DNA of 34,077 nucleotides from contig CANRBI010000008.1 of assembly GCA_947628775.1 (NCBI GenBank), positions 1 through 34,077 of the forward strand. Reading direction: 5' to 3'. How positions within the stretch are numbered: the first letter of the stretch is position 1; each line of letters begins with the position of its first letter. A program made the translations under genes and the position numbers. This document shows positions 14,767 through 24,225 of this stretch, piece by piece. The notes below the pieces were generated by a model. It saw nothing but the letters and a program-made list of their open reading frames with translations, was not told the DNA's origin and made no database searches. The stretch is from an uncultured Clostridia bacterium. Its GTDB lineage: Bacteria > Bacillota > Clostridia > TANB77 > CAG-508.

Positions 14767-15081
14767 CTAGTCTTGCTGAAAATATGATACATCTCCATTC
14801 CAAGATATATATTCTCCCCAGAATTTTTCATTGAAGAGCATTTGGATCTCTGTAATTTTAGTGAACAAATAAACCCTTTTTCCACAGTAGATTTTACCAG
14901 GATAAATAGCTTCACCTTTGTCAAAAATTGGTAAAACTATCTTTAAAACAGGTTTACTTGTTGATGTTTTGTAAATTACTAGAGTCCTTTCATCGGTCTG
15001 TTCTAATGTATATATTTTCCTAATACGCCTTAATTTTTCCGGAGGAAAAATTATTTCAAATTCTGAATATGTCCTCCGCAT
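14767..15081 (-). CDS. Uncharacterised 104-aa protein
   Basis: The gene has its own promoter (15118-15145) and a strong GGGGAGG ribosome site 9 nt before the ATG, so it is probably real. The sequence (MRRTYSEFEIIFPPEKLRRIRKIYTLEQTDERTLVIYKTSTSKPVLKIVLPIFDKGEAIYPGKIYCGKRVYLFTKI...) is mixed alpha/beta and soluble, with no signal peptide, membrane segment or recognisable motif. Its stop lies in a perfect 12-bp palindrome (TAGGTATACCTA, 14758-14769). I do not recognise the family. It stands alone between the Crp/Fnr terminator and the hydrolase gene. Confidence 0.7.
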   Translation of the reverse strand: MRRTYSEFEIIFPPEKLRRIRKIYTLEQTDERTLVIYKTSTSKPVLKIVLPIFDKGEAIYPGKIYCGKRVYLFTKITEIQMLFNEKFWGEYISWNGDVSYFQQD

Positions 15082-15117
15082 ATATTTATACCTCCCCTTT
15101 TGGTTTTTAGCTATTTC

Positions 15118-15145
15118 ATTATATCACTTTAACATAAAAAGTCAA
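15118..15145 (-). promoter_or_regulatory. Sigma-A promoter of the 104-aa gene
   Basis: On the minus strand, TTGACT (15140-15145), a 16-bp spacer and TATAAT (15118-15123). Confidence 0.7.
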
Positions 15146-15152
15146 CTGATAA

Positions 15153-15803
15153 TTACCATAATTTTGGTTTTAGTTCTAAATATATTACCTTTTCATCACC
15201 TATTCTTGTAGATTTACCATGTCCTGGATATACTATTGTTTCATCTGGTAATTTTAATAATTTATTTGTTATTGAGTTTAAGATATCTTCTCTACTAGAT
15301 GTTGGTAAATCTGTTCTTCCCCATGTTCCACAAAACATGGTATCTCCTGAAAATAGGCAATTTTCTTTTTCACAGTATAGTGATGTTGAACCTTTTGTGT
15401 GTCCTGGTGTATGGATAACTTCAAATTGTAGGTTTCCTAAATGGATTTTATCTTTATCATCTAATCTTGAATCCGCTTCTAGTTCAATTTCTGGAACATC
15501 TATCATTACTGATAAATTTATAGTTTTGTTATTTAACCCTTCTGCTTCATCCCTGTGTATTAGTATTTTTCCTCCACATTTATTTTTGAGTTCTACAACT
15601 CCTCCTATATGATCTCCATGACAGTGTGTAAGATAAATATATTTTAAATTTCCTTTTAGTACATTTTTTATCATATATTCTATTTGATCAGCTTCTCCTG
15701 CAGGATCTATACACATTATTTCTTTGCTTTCTTCATCTAATATAATATAACAGTTTGTTGGCTCTCCTATAAATGTGTCTATCTTTAGTTCTTTTAAAAT
15801 CAT
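15153..15803 (-). CDS. Metallo-beta-lactamase-fold hydrolase (glyoxalase II-like)
   Basis: This 216-aa protein has the metal motif THCHGDHIGG (HxHxDH) and downstream metal ligands in HTPGHTKGS, FSGDTMFCGTWGRTDLP and YPGHGKSTRIGDE. That set is typical of YcbL/GloB-like hydrolases acting on thioesters such as S-lactoylglutathione-type substrates. The true substrate is unknown. It lies 14 bp after rel, the same neighbour order seen in many Firmicutes. GAAGGGAAT precedes the ATG. Confidence 0.9.
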   Translation of the reverse strand: MILKELKIDTFIGEPTNCYIILDEESKEIMCIDPAGEADQIEYMIKNVLKGNLKYIYLTHCHGDHIGGVVELKNKCGGKILIHRDEAEGLNNKTINLSVMIDVPEIELEADSRLDDKDKIHLGNLQFEVIHTPGHTKGSTSLYCEKENCLFSGDTMFCGTWGRTDLPTSSREDILNSITNKLLKLPDETIVYPGHGKSTRIGDEKVIYLELKPKLW

Positions 15804-15817
15804 AATTCATATTCCCT

Positions 15818-18013
15818 TCATCTTTTTCTTCTAACTTCATATACACTATCTACTTTTCTTATTTCTTTTTGTACTTTATTTAGTTCATCTATATTTTCTA
15901 TTTCTATTGACATATCCATAATTGCTATTCTTTCTTTTGTTGTTCTGGTATTAACTCCTAATAGTTTAGCTTTTGTTTCTTTTAAGGCATTTAGTGAATC
16001 TACTAGTAAGCCGCTTCTATCATTTGCTAAAACTTCTATTTCAACTAGATATGTTTCTTGAGCTTCTTTATACCATTCAACATCTATCATTCTATTTTCT
16101 TCTGATAATAAATCTTTTACATTTACACAATCTTTACGATGCACAGATACACCTCTCCCTTTCGTTATATATCCTACTATTTCATCTCCTGGTAATGGAT
16201 TACAACATTTTGATAGTTTTACTAGACAATTATCTATACCTTTTACAACAACACCAGAATTTGATGGTTTTGGTTTTCTTTCTCTTTGGTTATTACTTAA
16301 TTGTTGTATTTTTTCATCAATATTTAGTTCTTCATGTTCTTTGCGGTATTCTTGCAAAACTCGTGCTATTATTTTTACTGCTGAATTCGCACCAAATCCA
16401 ACCGCTGCAAACATTTCATCTGTATTTTTGTATCTGTATTTTTCAAGCATTGGATCTATATATTGAGTTTTGAATAAGTCTGAGTGTGAAAATCCTAGTC
16501 TTTTTATTTCTCTTTCAATAAGCTCTTTTCCTTTTTCGATATTTTCTTCTTTTAAAGCTTTTTTGAAAAATGCTCTTATTTTATTTTTTGCTCCTGTACT
16601 TTTTATGAATTTAAGCCAATCTCTACTTGGTCCTTTTGAATTATCTGATGTTAGTATTTCTACAATATCTCCATTTTTTAGTTTTGTTATAATTGGCATC
16701 ATTTTACTGTTTATTTTACATCCTACCATATGGTTTCCGATTTCTGCATGTATACTATATGCAAAATCTATTGGAGTAGAACCTTGTGGTAATACTTTTA
16801 TTGCTCCTTTTGGTGTGAATACATATACTTCATCTTCAAATAACTCTGTTTTTAAGGTTTCTAAAAATTCTTGTGGGTCTTGCATTTCTTTTTGCCATTC
16901 TAGTGTTTCTCTAAGCCATGCTAATTTATCTTCTTCTACCTTTACAGCTTGTTTTTTACCAAAATAGCTTGCTTCTTTATATGCCCAGTGTGCAGCTATA
17001 CCATATTCTGCAACATGGTGCATGTCCCATGTACGAATTTGTACTTCAAATGGTGTTCCCTTTTCTCCTAATAAAGTAGTGTGTATAGATTGATACATAT
17101 TAGGTTTAGGAACAGCTATATAGTCTTTGAATCTCCCTGGCATAGGATTATATAGTTCATGTACAACTCCTAGTGCTGCATAACAGTCTTTTACAGAATT
17201 GACTAGTATTCTCAGAGCAAATAAATCATATATTTGGTCTAGTGTTTTGTTATCTCTTTGCATTTTTCGATATATACTATATAAATGTTTTGCTCTTCCT
17301 GTAACTTCTGCTTCTATATGACTTTTTTTTAGTTGTACTCTTATATCATTCATTATTTTTTCGATAAATTGGAGTCTTTCTTCTCTTTTTCTGTTTATAC
17401 CATCTACTAGTTCATGATATTCTTCTGGGTATAGATATTTAAAACTTAGGTCCTCTAGTTCCCATTTCATAGAGTATAGTCCTAAACGATTTGCTAGTGG
17501 TGCATATATTTCCATTGTTTCTCTAGAATTTGCTATTTGTCTTTCTCTTTTTAGGTATTTGAGTGTTCTCATATTGTGAAGTCTATCTGCTAATTTTATT
17601 ATTATAACTCTTATATCTTTACCCATTGCTAGGAACATTTTTCTGTAATCTTCTACTTGTCGTTCTTCTACTGATTCAAACATCATTGTTCCTAGTTTTG
17701 TGATTCCTGCTACCATATCTGCTATTTCGTCTCCAAATATTTGGCGGATGTCTGCATCTGTGAAATCTGTATCTTCTACTACATCATGTAATAATGCGGC
17801 ACATATTGTGTTATCATCTAGTCCTACATCTGCTAGTATATATGCTACATTTAGGGGATGTATGATATATGGCTCTCCTGAATTTCTTTTTTGATCTTTG
17901 TGTTTTTCTTTTGCTATGTTATATGCTTTCATTATGAGTTTTGTATCTACTCTCCTAGAGTGTTGTTTCCTTTTTGTTATTATATCTTGTATTGTTATTT
18001 CTTTTTCTTGCAT
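15818..18013 (-). CDS. rel: Bifunctional (p)ppGpp synthetase/hydrolase Rel
   Basis: This 731-aa long RSH protein has an HD hydrolase domain (HDVVED at ~76-81), then a nucleotidyltransferase domain (GRFKDYIAVPKPNMYQSIHTTL...EVQIRTWDMHHVAEYGIAAHW). Next come a TGS domain (VYVFTPKGAIKVLPQGSTPIDFAYSIHAEIG), a conserved Cys region (LSKCCNPLPGDEIVGYITKGRGVSVHRKDC) and a C-terminal ACT domain. The RFKD motif is the RxKD form found in bifunctional Rel rather than the ExDD of RelA. It makes the stringent-response alarmone on ribosomes with uncharged tRNA and also degrades it. The gene lies downstream of recJ. Confidence 0.96.
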   Translation of the reverse strand: MQEKEITIQDIITKRKQHSRRVDTKLIMKAYNIAKEKHKDQKRNSGEPYIIHPLNVAYILADVGLDDNTICAALLHDVVEDTDFTDADIRQIFGDEIADMVAGITKLGTMMFESVEERQVEDYRKMFLAMGKDIRVIIIKLADRLHNMRTLKYLKRERQIANSRETMEIYAPLANRLGLYSMKWELEDLSFKYLYPEEYHELVDGINRKREERLQFIEKIMNDIRVQLKKSHIEAEVTGRAKHLYSIYRKMQRDNKTLDQIYDLFALRILVNSVKDCYAALGVVHELYNPMPGRFKDYIAVPKPNMYQSIHTTLLGEKGTPFEVQIRTWDMHHVAEYGIAAHWAYKEASYFGKKQAVKVEEDKLAWLRETLEWQKEMQDPQEFLETLKTELFEDEVYVFTPKGAIKVLPQGSTPIDFAYSIHAEIGNHMVGCKINSKMMPIITKLKNGDIVEILTSDNSKGPSRDWLKFIKSTGAKNKIRAFFKKALKEENIEKGKELIEREIKRLGFSHSDLFKTQYIDPMLEKYRYKNTDEMFAAVGFGANSAVKIIARVLQEYRKEHEELNIDEKIQQLSNNQRERKPKPSNSGVVVKGIDNCLVKLSKCCNPLPGDEIVGYITKGRGVSVHRKDCVNVKDLLSEENRMIDVEWYKEAQETYLVEIEVLANDRSGLLVDSLNALKETKAKLLGVNTRTTKERIAIMDMSIEIENIDELNKVQKEIRKVDSVYEVRRKR

Positions 18014-18035
18014 TTTAACACTTCCTTTTTTAGGA

Positions 18036-19733
18036 TTATAAGGATTTCATAATATCTTTTAAGTTTATTTGTATATTATCTTCACCATTAAAGGTGTTTA
18101 TTTCTAGCATTCCTACTATATCTACTTTGTCTCCTATTTTATAGTCTTCTGCTAAATATCCTAAATTAAATCCTATTGCATTTATTATTGTGTTATTTTC
18201 TCTTAATGTTAATTTAAGGTGTTTCCCTTCTGTTAATGCTCTTATTGAATCTATTTTTAGATTTTTTATTACAAATATTGGTGTTTTGTTTCCTTCTCCA
18301 AATGGTTCTAGTTTTTTTAGACTTGCGACCATTTCTTTGTTTATTTCTGATAGTTCTACTTTTGCATCAATATATATAATTGGTAATATTTCTTCAATAT
18401 CTGATTGTTTGGCAATTTCTTCAATTTGGTCTTTGAATTGTTGTAATTTTTCACGTTTTAATGTAATACCTATTGCCATACTGTGCCCACCAAATCTTTC
18501 TATTGTATCTGTACATTTTAATAGTGCTTCATGTAAGTCAAATCCTGGTATACTTCTACCTGATCCTTTTGCTACATCATTTTCATAACATAGTAATATA
18601 CTTGGTTTGAAATATAGTTCTGTAATTTTTGAGGCAACTATTCCTATTACTCCATGATGCCAGTTTTCTGCTGCTACTACTATTATTTTGTTTTTATCTA
18701 CATTTTGTGATTGTATTATATTTACCGCTTCTTCATATATACTTTTTTCTGTGTCTTGTCTTATTCTGTTATATTCATTTAGTTCATTTGCAAGTGTTTG
18801 AACTTCATTTATATTTTTTGATAAAAATAGTTGGAGTGCTTTTTCTGCATGTCCCATTCTTCCACATGCATTAATTCTAGGTGCTACACCAAATGATATT
18901 GCTGTTGAGTCTATTGTTTTATATCCAGATGTATTAAGTAATGATTTTAGACCTATATTTTTTGTTTGATTTATCAGTAATAACCCTAGTTTTGCTATAA
19001 CTCTGTTTTCGTCTCTTAATGGTACTATATCAGATATTGTTCCAACACAGACTATATCTAAGTATTTTAGGTATGTTTCTTCTGGTAAATTTAGTTCAAT
19101 TGATAGTGCTTGGATAAATTTGAATACTACTCCTACTCCTGCTAGGTCTCGACATGGATAGATTGAGTCTTTTCTTTTTGCGTCAACAACTGCTATTGCT
19201 TGTGGTAGTTGTTCTGCAACTTCATGGTGGTCTGTTATTATTGTTTCTAGTCCTAATTCGTTTGCATATTCAACTTCTTCTACTGCTGATATTCCACAGT
19301 CTACTGTTATCATTAATTCGTATTTTTCTTTTACTATTTTTTCAACTGCTGGTTTGTTTAGTCCATATCCTTCATTTAATCTATTTGGTATGTAGTAGTC
19401 TGTGTGTAATCCTATTTCTTCTAAAAAACTTTTTAGTACTGTTATACTTGTTATTCCATCTGCATCATAGTCTCCATATATCATTACTTTTTGATTTTTT
19501 TCTATTGCTTGTTTTATTCTGTTTATTGCTTTTTTCATGTCTGGCATTAAAAATGGATCATGGAAGTCTTTTCTGGTTGGTTCTAAAAATATTTTTAGGT
19601 TTTCTGGTTCTGTTATGTTTCTGTTTACTAATATTGTTGCTAGTAATTTATTTATTTTATAATTATTTACTAATTGTTGTATTTTTTCCTGTTTTTCGTT
19701 GTTTGTTTCATATATTTGCCACTTTTTTGTCAT
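18036..19733 (-). CDS. recJ: Single-stranded-DNA 5'-3' exonuclease RecJ
   Basis: This 565-aa protein has the DHH-family motifs VMIYGDYDADGITS and ITDHHEV, then the DHHA1 domain (VVAAENWHHGVIGIVASKI...GSGRSIPGFDLHEAL.....GGHSMAIG) and a C-terminal OB-like region. It degrades 5' ends in RecFOR repair and mismatch repair with Mn/Mg. The track adds 42 N-terminal residues from a weak upstream start. I use the ATG at 19733, which has AAGGAGAGG. It is followed by rel and the hydrolase gene. Confidence 0.95.
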   Translation of the reverse strand: MTKKWQIYETNNEKQEKIQQLVNNYKINKLLATILVNRNITEPENLKIFLEPTRKDFHDPFLMPDMKKAINRIKQAIEKNQKVMIYGDYDADGITSITVLKSFLEEIGLHTDYYIPNRLNEGYGLNKPAVEKIVKEKYELMITVDCGISAVEEVEYANELGLETIITDHHEVAEQLPQAIAVVDAKRKDSIYPCRDLAGVGVVFKFIQALSIELNLPEETYLKYLDIVCVGTISDIVPLRDENRVIAKLGLLLINQTKNIGLKSLLNTSGYKTIDSTAISFGVAPRINACGRMGHAEKALQLFLSKNINEVQTLANELNEYNRIRQDTEKSIYEEAVNIIQSQNVDKNKIIVVAAENWHHGVIGIVASKITELYFKPSILLCYENDVAKGSGRSIPGFDLHEALLKCTDTIERFGGHSMAIGITLKREKLQQFKDQIEEIAKQSDIEEILPIIYIDAKVELSEINKEMVASLKKLEPFGEGNKTPIFVIKNLKIDSIRALTEGKHLKLTLRENNTIINAIGFNLGYLAEDYKIGDKVDIVGMLEINTFNGEDNIQINLKDIMKSL

Positions 19734-19812
19734 TTTCCTCTCCTTGTATTTAGATTTTGTATTATTGTATAATATTTTACTTAATTTTAAAAGGGTTTTT
19801 TTGAAATTTATA

Positions 19813-19912
19813 TAAGAAAAATTGCTTCGCCAAATGTACAGGTTGCTTCGCAACCGCACAAATCAAAGAAATTTAACCTTGTTACTTCAGAAAAATCTGG
19901 CGATTTTTCTTA
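19813..19912. repeat. 100-bp element with terminal inverted repeats (MITE/REP-like) between fabI and recJ
   Basis: TAAGAAAAAT (19813-19822) and ATTTTTCTTA (19903-19912) are perfect 10-bp inverted ends, with CGCC/GGCG just inside. Inner hairpins are GGTTGC-TTC-GCAACC and AGAAAAATC-TGGC-GATTTTTCT. It is more GC-rich and more structured than its surroundings and lies between the fabI terminator and recJ. It has no coding capacity. It could be a small mobile or intergenic repeat, or a structured RNA. Confidence 0.5.
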
Positions 19913-19921
19913 CGTAATAAA

Positions 19922-19957
19922 AAAGTATCCTAAATATTTGTTATTATAGGATACTTT
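19922..19957 (-). terminator. Terminator of the fatty-acid operon
   Basis: On the minus strand, AAAGTATCCTA, a 14-nt loop and TAGGATACTTT, then TTT, 14 bp after the fabI stop. Confidence 0.85.
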
Positions 19958-19970
19958 GATTTATATATTT

Positions 19971-20741
19971 TTATACTCCTACAGAAGAAAATCCGTTGTC
20001 TACATGTATTACTTCTCCTGTTATTGCATTTGATAAATTACTAAATAGAAATGCTGTTGCATCTCCTACTTCTTTGGTTGTTACATTTTTGTGTAATGGT
20101 GCTCTTTTTTCTACTATGTCTAAGATACTTCCAAAGTCTTTTATTCCTTTTGCAGATAGTGTTTTTATTGGTCCTGCAGATATTGCGTTTATTCTACAAC
20201 CAACTTTTCCTAGATCTACTGCTAGATATTTGATAGATGCTTCTAATGCTGCTTTTGCAACTCCCATTACATTATATCCTTCAACTGCTTTTTCTGAACC
20301 AAAATATGTATATGCTACTATACTTGCTCCTTCATTTAATAGGTCTTTTTCTTTTGCTATTCTTGTTATTGCAATTAGTGAATAACTACTTACATCTTGT
20401 GCATGTGCATATCCTTCTCTTGATGTGTTTATAAAGTCATTCCTTAGGTCTTCTGTGTTTGCATGTGCTATTGCGTGTAAAATTCCATCTATTTTTCCAT
20501 TTTCTTTTTTTATTTGTTCTAAACATTTCTCAATATCTTCGTCTTTTCCTACATCATTACATACATAAAGTTTAGTTCCTGGCAATTCTTCTAGTAGTTG
20601 TTTTACTTTGTCATAGCTGTCTTCAGCACATGTACATATAACTTCGGCTCCTTGTTCATATGCTGATTGGGTAGCTCCCCATGCTATACTCCACTTGTTA
20701 CGAACTCCCATTATTACTACTTTTTTACCTTTTAATATCAT
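19971..20741 (-). CDS. fabI: Enoyl-[acyl-carrier-protein] reductase (NADH) FabI
   Basis: This 256-aa short-chain dehydrogenase-type enoyl reductase catalyses the last step of each elongation cycle. Features are the nucleotide fold MGVRNKWSIAWG, the DGILHAIAHA segment, the Tyr-x6-Lys motif in GYNVMGVAKAALEA and the C-terminal GEVIHVDNGFSSVGV. FabI is the triclosan-target type; many Firmicutes with this operon order use the flavoprotein FabK instead. TAGGAGG precedes the ATG. It is the last gene of the fab operon, 12 bp after accA, followed by a terminator. Confidence 0.95.
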   Translation of the reverse strand: MILKGKKVVIMGVRNKWSIAWGATQSAYEQGAEVICTCAEDSYDKVKQLLEELPGTKLYVCNDVGKDEDIEKCLEQIKKENGKIDGILHAIAHANTEDLRNDFINTSREGYAHAQDVSSYSLIAITRIAKEKDLLNEGASIVAYTYFGSEKAVEGYNVMGVAKAALEASIKYLAVDLGKVGCRINAISAGPIKTLSAKGIKDFGSILDIVEKRAPLHKNVTTKEVGDATAFLFSNLSNAITGEVIHVDNGFSSVGV

Positions 20742-20753
20742 CTTTTTTACCTC

Positions 20754-21539
20754 CTAATAGATTTTTCTGAATTTTTCATATCTTTTTACTAATAGCATTT
20801 CCGTGTCTAGTTTTTGTAAATCTTTTATGTTTGTTTTTATGTATTTTTTTAGTTCTGATGTTATTTCTTCAAATTTTTGCGTTATTCCTTCTTTGGGTTC
20901 TTTTATTATTTCATCTATTAATTCTAGTTTTTTTAAATCATTTGCTGTTATTTTCATTTCTGATGCTGCAATTTTTGATTTACTTGCATCTTTATATAAT
21001 ATACTTGCAAATCCTTCTGGTGAAAGTATTGAATATATTGCATTTTCAAGCATTACTATTTTGTCTCCTACACCTATTGCTAGAGCTCCTCCACTTGAAC
21101 CTTCTCCTATTACTACACATATTATTGGAACTTTTAAATTTGACATTTCCATTATATTTCTTGCTATTGCTTCTCCTTGTCCTCTTTCTTCTGCTCCTAT
21201 TCCTGGGAAGGCTCCTGGTGTGTCAATAAATGTTATTATTGGTCTGTTAAATTTTTCTGCTTGTTTCATAAGTCTTAATGCTTTTCTGTATCCTTCTGGC
21301 TCTGGCATTCCAAAGTTTCTAGTTATATTTTCTTTTGCATTTTTTCCTTTTTGCTCTCCTATAATTGTTACTGGAATTTCGTCTAAATAGGCTATCCCTG
21401 CTATTATTGATTTATCATCTCCATAATTTCTGTCTCCATGAAGTTCTATGAAATCATTAAATATTGCATTTATATAGTCTGATGATTTTGGTCTATCTAT
21501 TTTTCTTGCTATTTGTACTTTTTCCCATGCTGTTTTCAT
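20754..21539 (-). CDS. accA: Acetyl-CoA carboxylase carboxyltransferase subunit alpha
   Basis: This 261-aa protein shows crotonase-fold carboxyltransferase motifs: [82 protein letters not shown] and [16 protein letters not shown]. With AccD it moves carboxyl from biotin to acetyl-CoA to form malonyl-CoA. Its ATG overlaps the accD stop (TAATG), which suggests translational coupling and equal amounts of the two subunits. Confidence 0.96.
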   Translation of the reverse strand: MKTAWEKVQIARKIDRPKSSDYINAIFNDFIELHGDRNYGDDKSIIAGIAYLDEIPVTIIGEQKGKNAKENITRNFGMPEPEGYRKALRLMKQAEKFNRPIITFIDTPGAFPGIGAEERGQGEAIARNIMEMSNLKVPIICVVIGEGSSGGALAIGVGDKIVMLENAIYSILSPEGFASILYKDASKSKIAASEMKITANDLKKLELIDEIIKEPKEGITQKFEEITSELKKYIKTNIKDLQKLDTEMLLVKRYEKFRKIY

Positions 21540-22411
21540 TATTTTTTCACCTCACTTTTTGGTGTTGGTGTGTGAAATTTTATTAGTGTAGAAATCATGT
21601 GTTTCATGTCTTTTCTTTCTACAATTTTATCGATAAATCCATGTTCTAGTAAAAACTCTGCTTTTTGGAAATCTTTTGGTAGTCGTTGGTTAATGGTTTG
21701 TTCTATGACTCTTGGTCCTGCGAATCCTATTAGTGCTTCTGGTTCTGCAAGTATTATGTCTCCTAAACTCGCAAAACTTGCTGTTACTCCTCCTGTTGTA
21801 GGGTCTGTTAGGACTGAGATATATAATAGTCCTGCTTCATTTAATTTAGCTATTGCTGCTGAGGTTTTTGCCATTTGCATTAGTGATACAATTCCTTCTT
21901 GCATTCTTGCTCCACCTGATACACTAAATATAACTAGTGGTAATTTTTGTTGTATTGCTGTTTCTATTGCTATTGTGATTCTTTCACCAACTGCTGAACC
22001 CATACTTCCCATTAAAAAGTTGCCGTCCATAACTGCTATTACTGCTTTTTGACCTTCTATTTCACAGGTTCCACATTTTACTGCTTCATCTAGTTTGGTT
22101 TTTTCTTTTAATATGTCTACTTTTTTTAAGTATCCTTCAAATTTTAATGGGTCTTTGGTTATTATGTCTCCTGCTATTTCTTTGAATGTTCCTTCATCTG
22201 CTATTTGTTTTATTCTTCTTCTTGAAGACAATCTAAAATGCTTTCCACAGTTTGGACATACACTATAGTTATTATGTAGTTCTTCTTTATATATTATTTC
22301 TTTGCATTTGTCACATTTTACCCATTTACCAACTAACATGTCAGATGCTTTTGTGTTTTTGTGTGGTTTTGTTTCTATTTCATTTAATTTTTTTACTTTA
22401 TCAATAACCAT
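21539..22411 (-). CDS. accD: Acetyl-CoA carboxylase carboxyltransferase subunit beta
   Basis: This 290-aa protein has the N-terminal Cys4 zinc finger ([27 protein letters not shown]) that binds nucleic acid and substrate in AccD. The carboxyltransferase core follows ([72 protein letters not shown]). It forms the heterotetramer with AccA, whose start it overlaps by one base. Confidence 0.96.
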   Translation of the reverse strand: MVIDKVKKLNEIETKPHKNTKASDMLVGKWVKCDKCKEIIYKEELHNNYSVCPNCGKHFRLSSRRRIKQIADEGTFKEIAGDIITKDPLKFEGYLKKVDILKEKTKLDEAVKCGTCEIEGQKAVIAVMDGNFLMGSMGSAVGERITIAIETAIQQKLPLVIFSVSGGARMQEGIVSLMQMAKTSAAIAKLNEAGLLYISVLTDPTTGGVTASFASLGDIILAEPEALIGFAGPRVIEQTINQRLPKDFQKAEFLLEHGFIDKIVERKDMKHMISTLIKFHTPTPKSEVKK

Positions 22412-22435
22412 TAATAATATATTCCCTTCTTGTTT

Positions 22436-23767
22436 TTATTTGTCTTTTATAAATGATGTGTCATATTCTCCTGATTGGAATTGCGGATTATTTAGTATTT
22501 TTAATATAAAATCTGAATTTGTGTATATTCCTTCTATTACTAGTTCTGCTACAGCACTTCTTAGTTTTGCTATTGCTTCTTTTCGGTCTTTGCCATAACT
22601 CATTATTTTTGCTATCATAGAGTCATATGTTGGTGGTACTGTATAGCCTGTATATATTGCTGTATCTATTCTTATTCCATTTCCTCCTGGAAGATGCAGA
22701 CCTGTAATTGTACCTGGACATGGCATAAAGTTTTTTTCTGGGTTTTCTGCATTTATTCTGGCTTCTATACAGTGTCCTTTTGGTATGATTTCTTCTTGTT
22801 TATATGAAAGAGTTTTTCCTGATGCTATTCTTATTTGTTCTTTTATTATATCTACTCCTGTTACCATTTCTGTAATTCCATGTTCTACTTGTACTCTTGT
22901 ATTCATTTCCATAAAATAGAAGTCTTGATTTTTGTCTACTAGAAATTCTATTGTTCCTGCATTTACATATCCTATTTGTTTTACTGCTTTTATTGCTGTT
23001 TGTGCCATCTTTTTTCTTGTTTTTTCATCTATTGCTAAGCTTGGTGTTTCTTCTATTATTTTTTGATTTTTTCTTTGTATTGAACAGTCTCTTTCTCCTA
23101 ATTGAATACAATTGCCTTTTTCATCTGCTAATATTTGTATTTCTACATGTCTTGGGTTTTCTATATATTTTTCTAGGTAGATACTATCATCATTAAATGA
23201 GTTTTTTGCTTCTTGCCTTACTAAATCATATGCATTTTCTAGTTCTGTTTGGTTATATGCTATTCTGATTCCTTTTCCTCCACCTCCACTTGAGGCTTTT
23301 AACATTACTGGATATTTTATTTCTTCTGCTAGTTTTATTGCTTGTTCTTTTGATGTAATCAAGCCATCAGAGCCTGGAACTACTGGTACTCCTGCTTTTT
23401 TCATTGTTTCTTTTGCTTTTGATTTGTTTCCAAGTAGTGTGATTAGCTCAGAGTCTGGTCCTATGAATTTTATTCCTGTTTCTTTACAGATTTTTGCAAA
23501 ATTTGCATTTTCTGATAAAAATCCAAAACCTGGGTGTATTGCATCTGCTCCTGATAAGCAGGCTGTTTCTATTATTGCTTTTATATTTAGATAACTTTTA
23601 GAAGATATTGCAGGTCCAATACAAAATGCTTCATCTGCTAGTGTTTTATGTAATGAATTTTTATCTGCTTCTGAGTAAATTGCAACTGTTCTTATTCCCA
23701 TTTCTCTACATGCTCTTATAATGCGGACTGCAATTTCTCCACGGTTTGCAACTAATATTTTGTTCAT
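22436..23767 (-). CDS. accC: Biotin carboxylase subunit of acetyl-CoA carboxylase
   Basis: This 443-aa ATP-grasp enzyme carboxylates the biotin on AccB with bicarbonate and ATP. Motifs are MNKILVANRGEIAVRIIRACREMGI, IHPGFGFLSENANFA, the Gly-rich loop KASSGGGGKGIRI, YLEKYIENPRHVEIQIL, MEMNTRVQVEHGITEMVTGVDI and the C-terminal PPTYDSMIAKIMSYGKDR. It has standard length and lies between fabZ and accD. Confidence 0.97.
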   Translation of the reverse strand: MNKILVANRGEIAVRIIRACREMGIRTVAIYSEADKNSLHKTLADEAFCIGPAISSKSYLNIKAIIETACLSGADAIHPGFGFLSENANFAKICKETGIKFIGPDSELITLLGNKSKAKETMKKAGVPVVPGSDGLITSKEQAIKLAEEIKYPVMLKASSGGGGKGIRIAYNQTELENAYDLVRQEAKNSFNDDSIYLEKYIENPRHVEIQILADEKGNCIQLGERDCSIQRKNQKIIEETPSLAIDEKTRKKMAQTAIKAVKQIGYVNAGTIEFLVDKNQDFYFMEMNTRVQVEHGITEMVTGVDIIKEQIRIASGKTLSYKQEEIIPKGHCIEARINAENPEKNFMPCPGTITGLHLPGGNGIRIDTAIYTGYTVPPTYDSMIAKIMSYGKDRKEAIAKLRSAVAELVIEGIYTNSDFILKILNNPQFQSGEYDTSFIKDK

Positions 23768-23789
23768 TTTTTTAAATCTTTCCTTTCAT

Positions 23790-24212
23790 TTATACTACTG
23801 CAAATGTAAGTTCACCTTTTACGGCAATTTTTCCATCTACTGTGGCTATTGCTTCACCTATTCCTATTGGTCCTTTTCTTTTTATTATTTTTACTTCTAG
23901 TTTTAATCTGTCTCCTGGTACTACTTGTTTTTTGAATTTTAATTTGTCTATACCCCCAAATAGGGCATTTTTATTTTTGTTTTCTTCCATTGATAAAATA
24001 GCAACTGCTCCTGTTTGAGCAAGTGCTTCTACCATTAGTACTCCTGGCATTATTGGATTACCTGGAAAGTGACCTTTGAAATAGTATTCATCTTCAGATA
24101 CATTTTTGTAGGCTATTGCACCTTCTCCTGGTGTATAGCTTTCAACTTCATCTATCATTAAAAATGGTTCTCTTTGTGGGATTATTTCTTTTATTTGTTC
24201 TTTGTTTAACAT
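23790..24212 (-). CDS. fabZ: 3-hydroxyacyl-[acyl-carrier-protein] dehydratase
   Basis: This 140-aa hotdog-fold dehydratase carries the catalytic His in KGHFPGNPIMPGVLMVEALAQTGAVAI and begins with IPQREPFLMIDEVESY. It removes water from beta-hydroxyacyl-ACP. It lies between accB and accC, as in the streptococcal and clostridial fab operons. Confidence 0.96.
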   Translation of the reverse strand: MLNKEQIKEIIPQREPFLMIDEVESYTPGEGAIAYKNVSEDEYYFKGHFPGNPIMPGVLMVEALAQTGAVAILSMEENKNKNALFGGIDKLKFKKQVVPGDRLKLEVKIIKRKGPIGIGEAIATVDGKIAVKGELTFAVV

Positions 24213-24225
24213 TATTTTTTCTCCT

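Noticed and set aside
19813-19912. tRNA or riboswitch
   Set aside because: No cloverleaf, T-loop or known aptamer core could be recognised; only simple hairpins and inverted ends.
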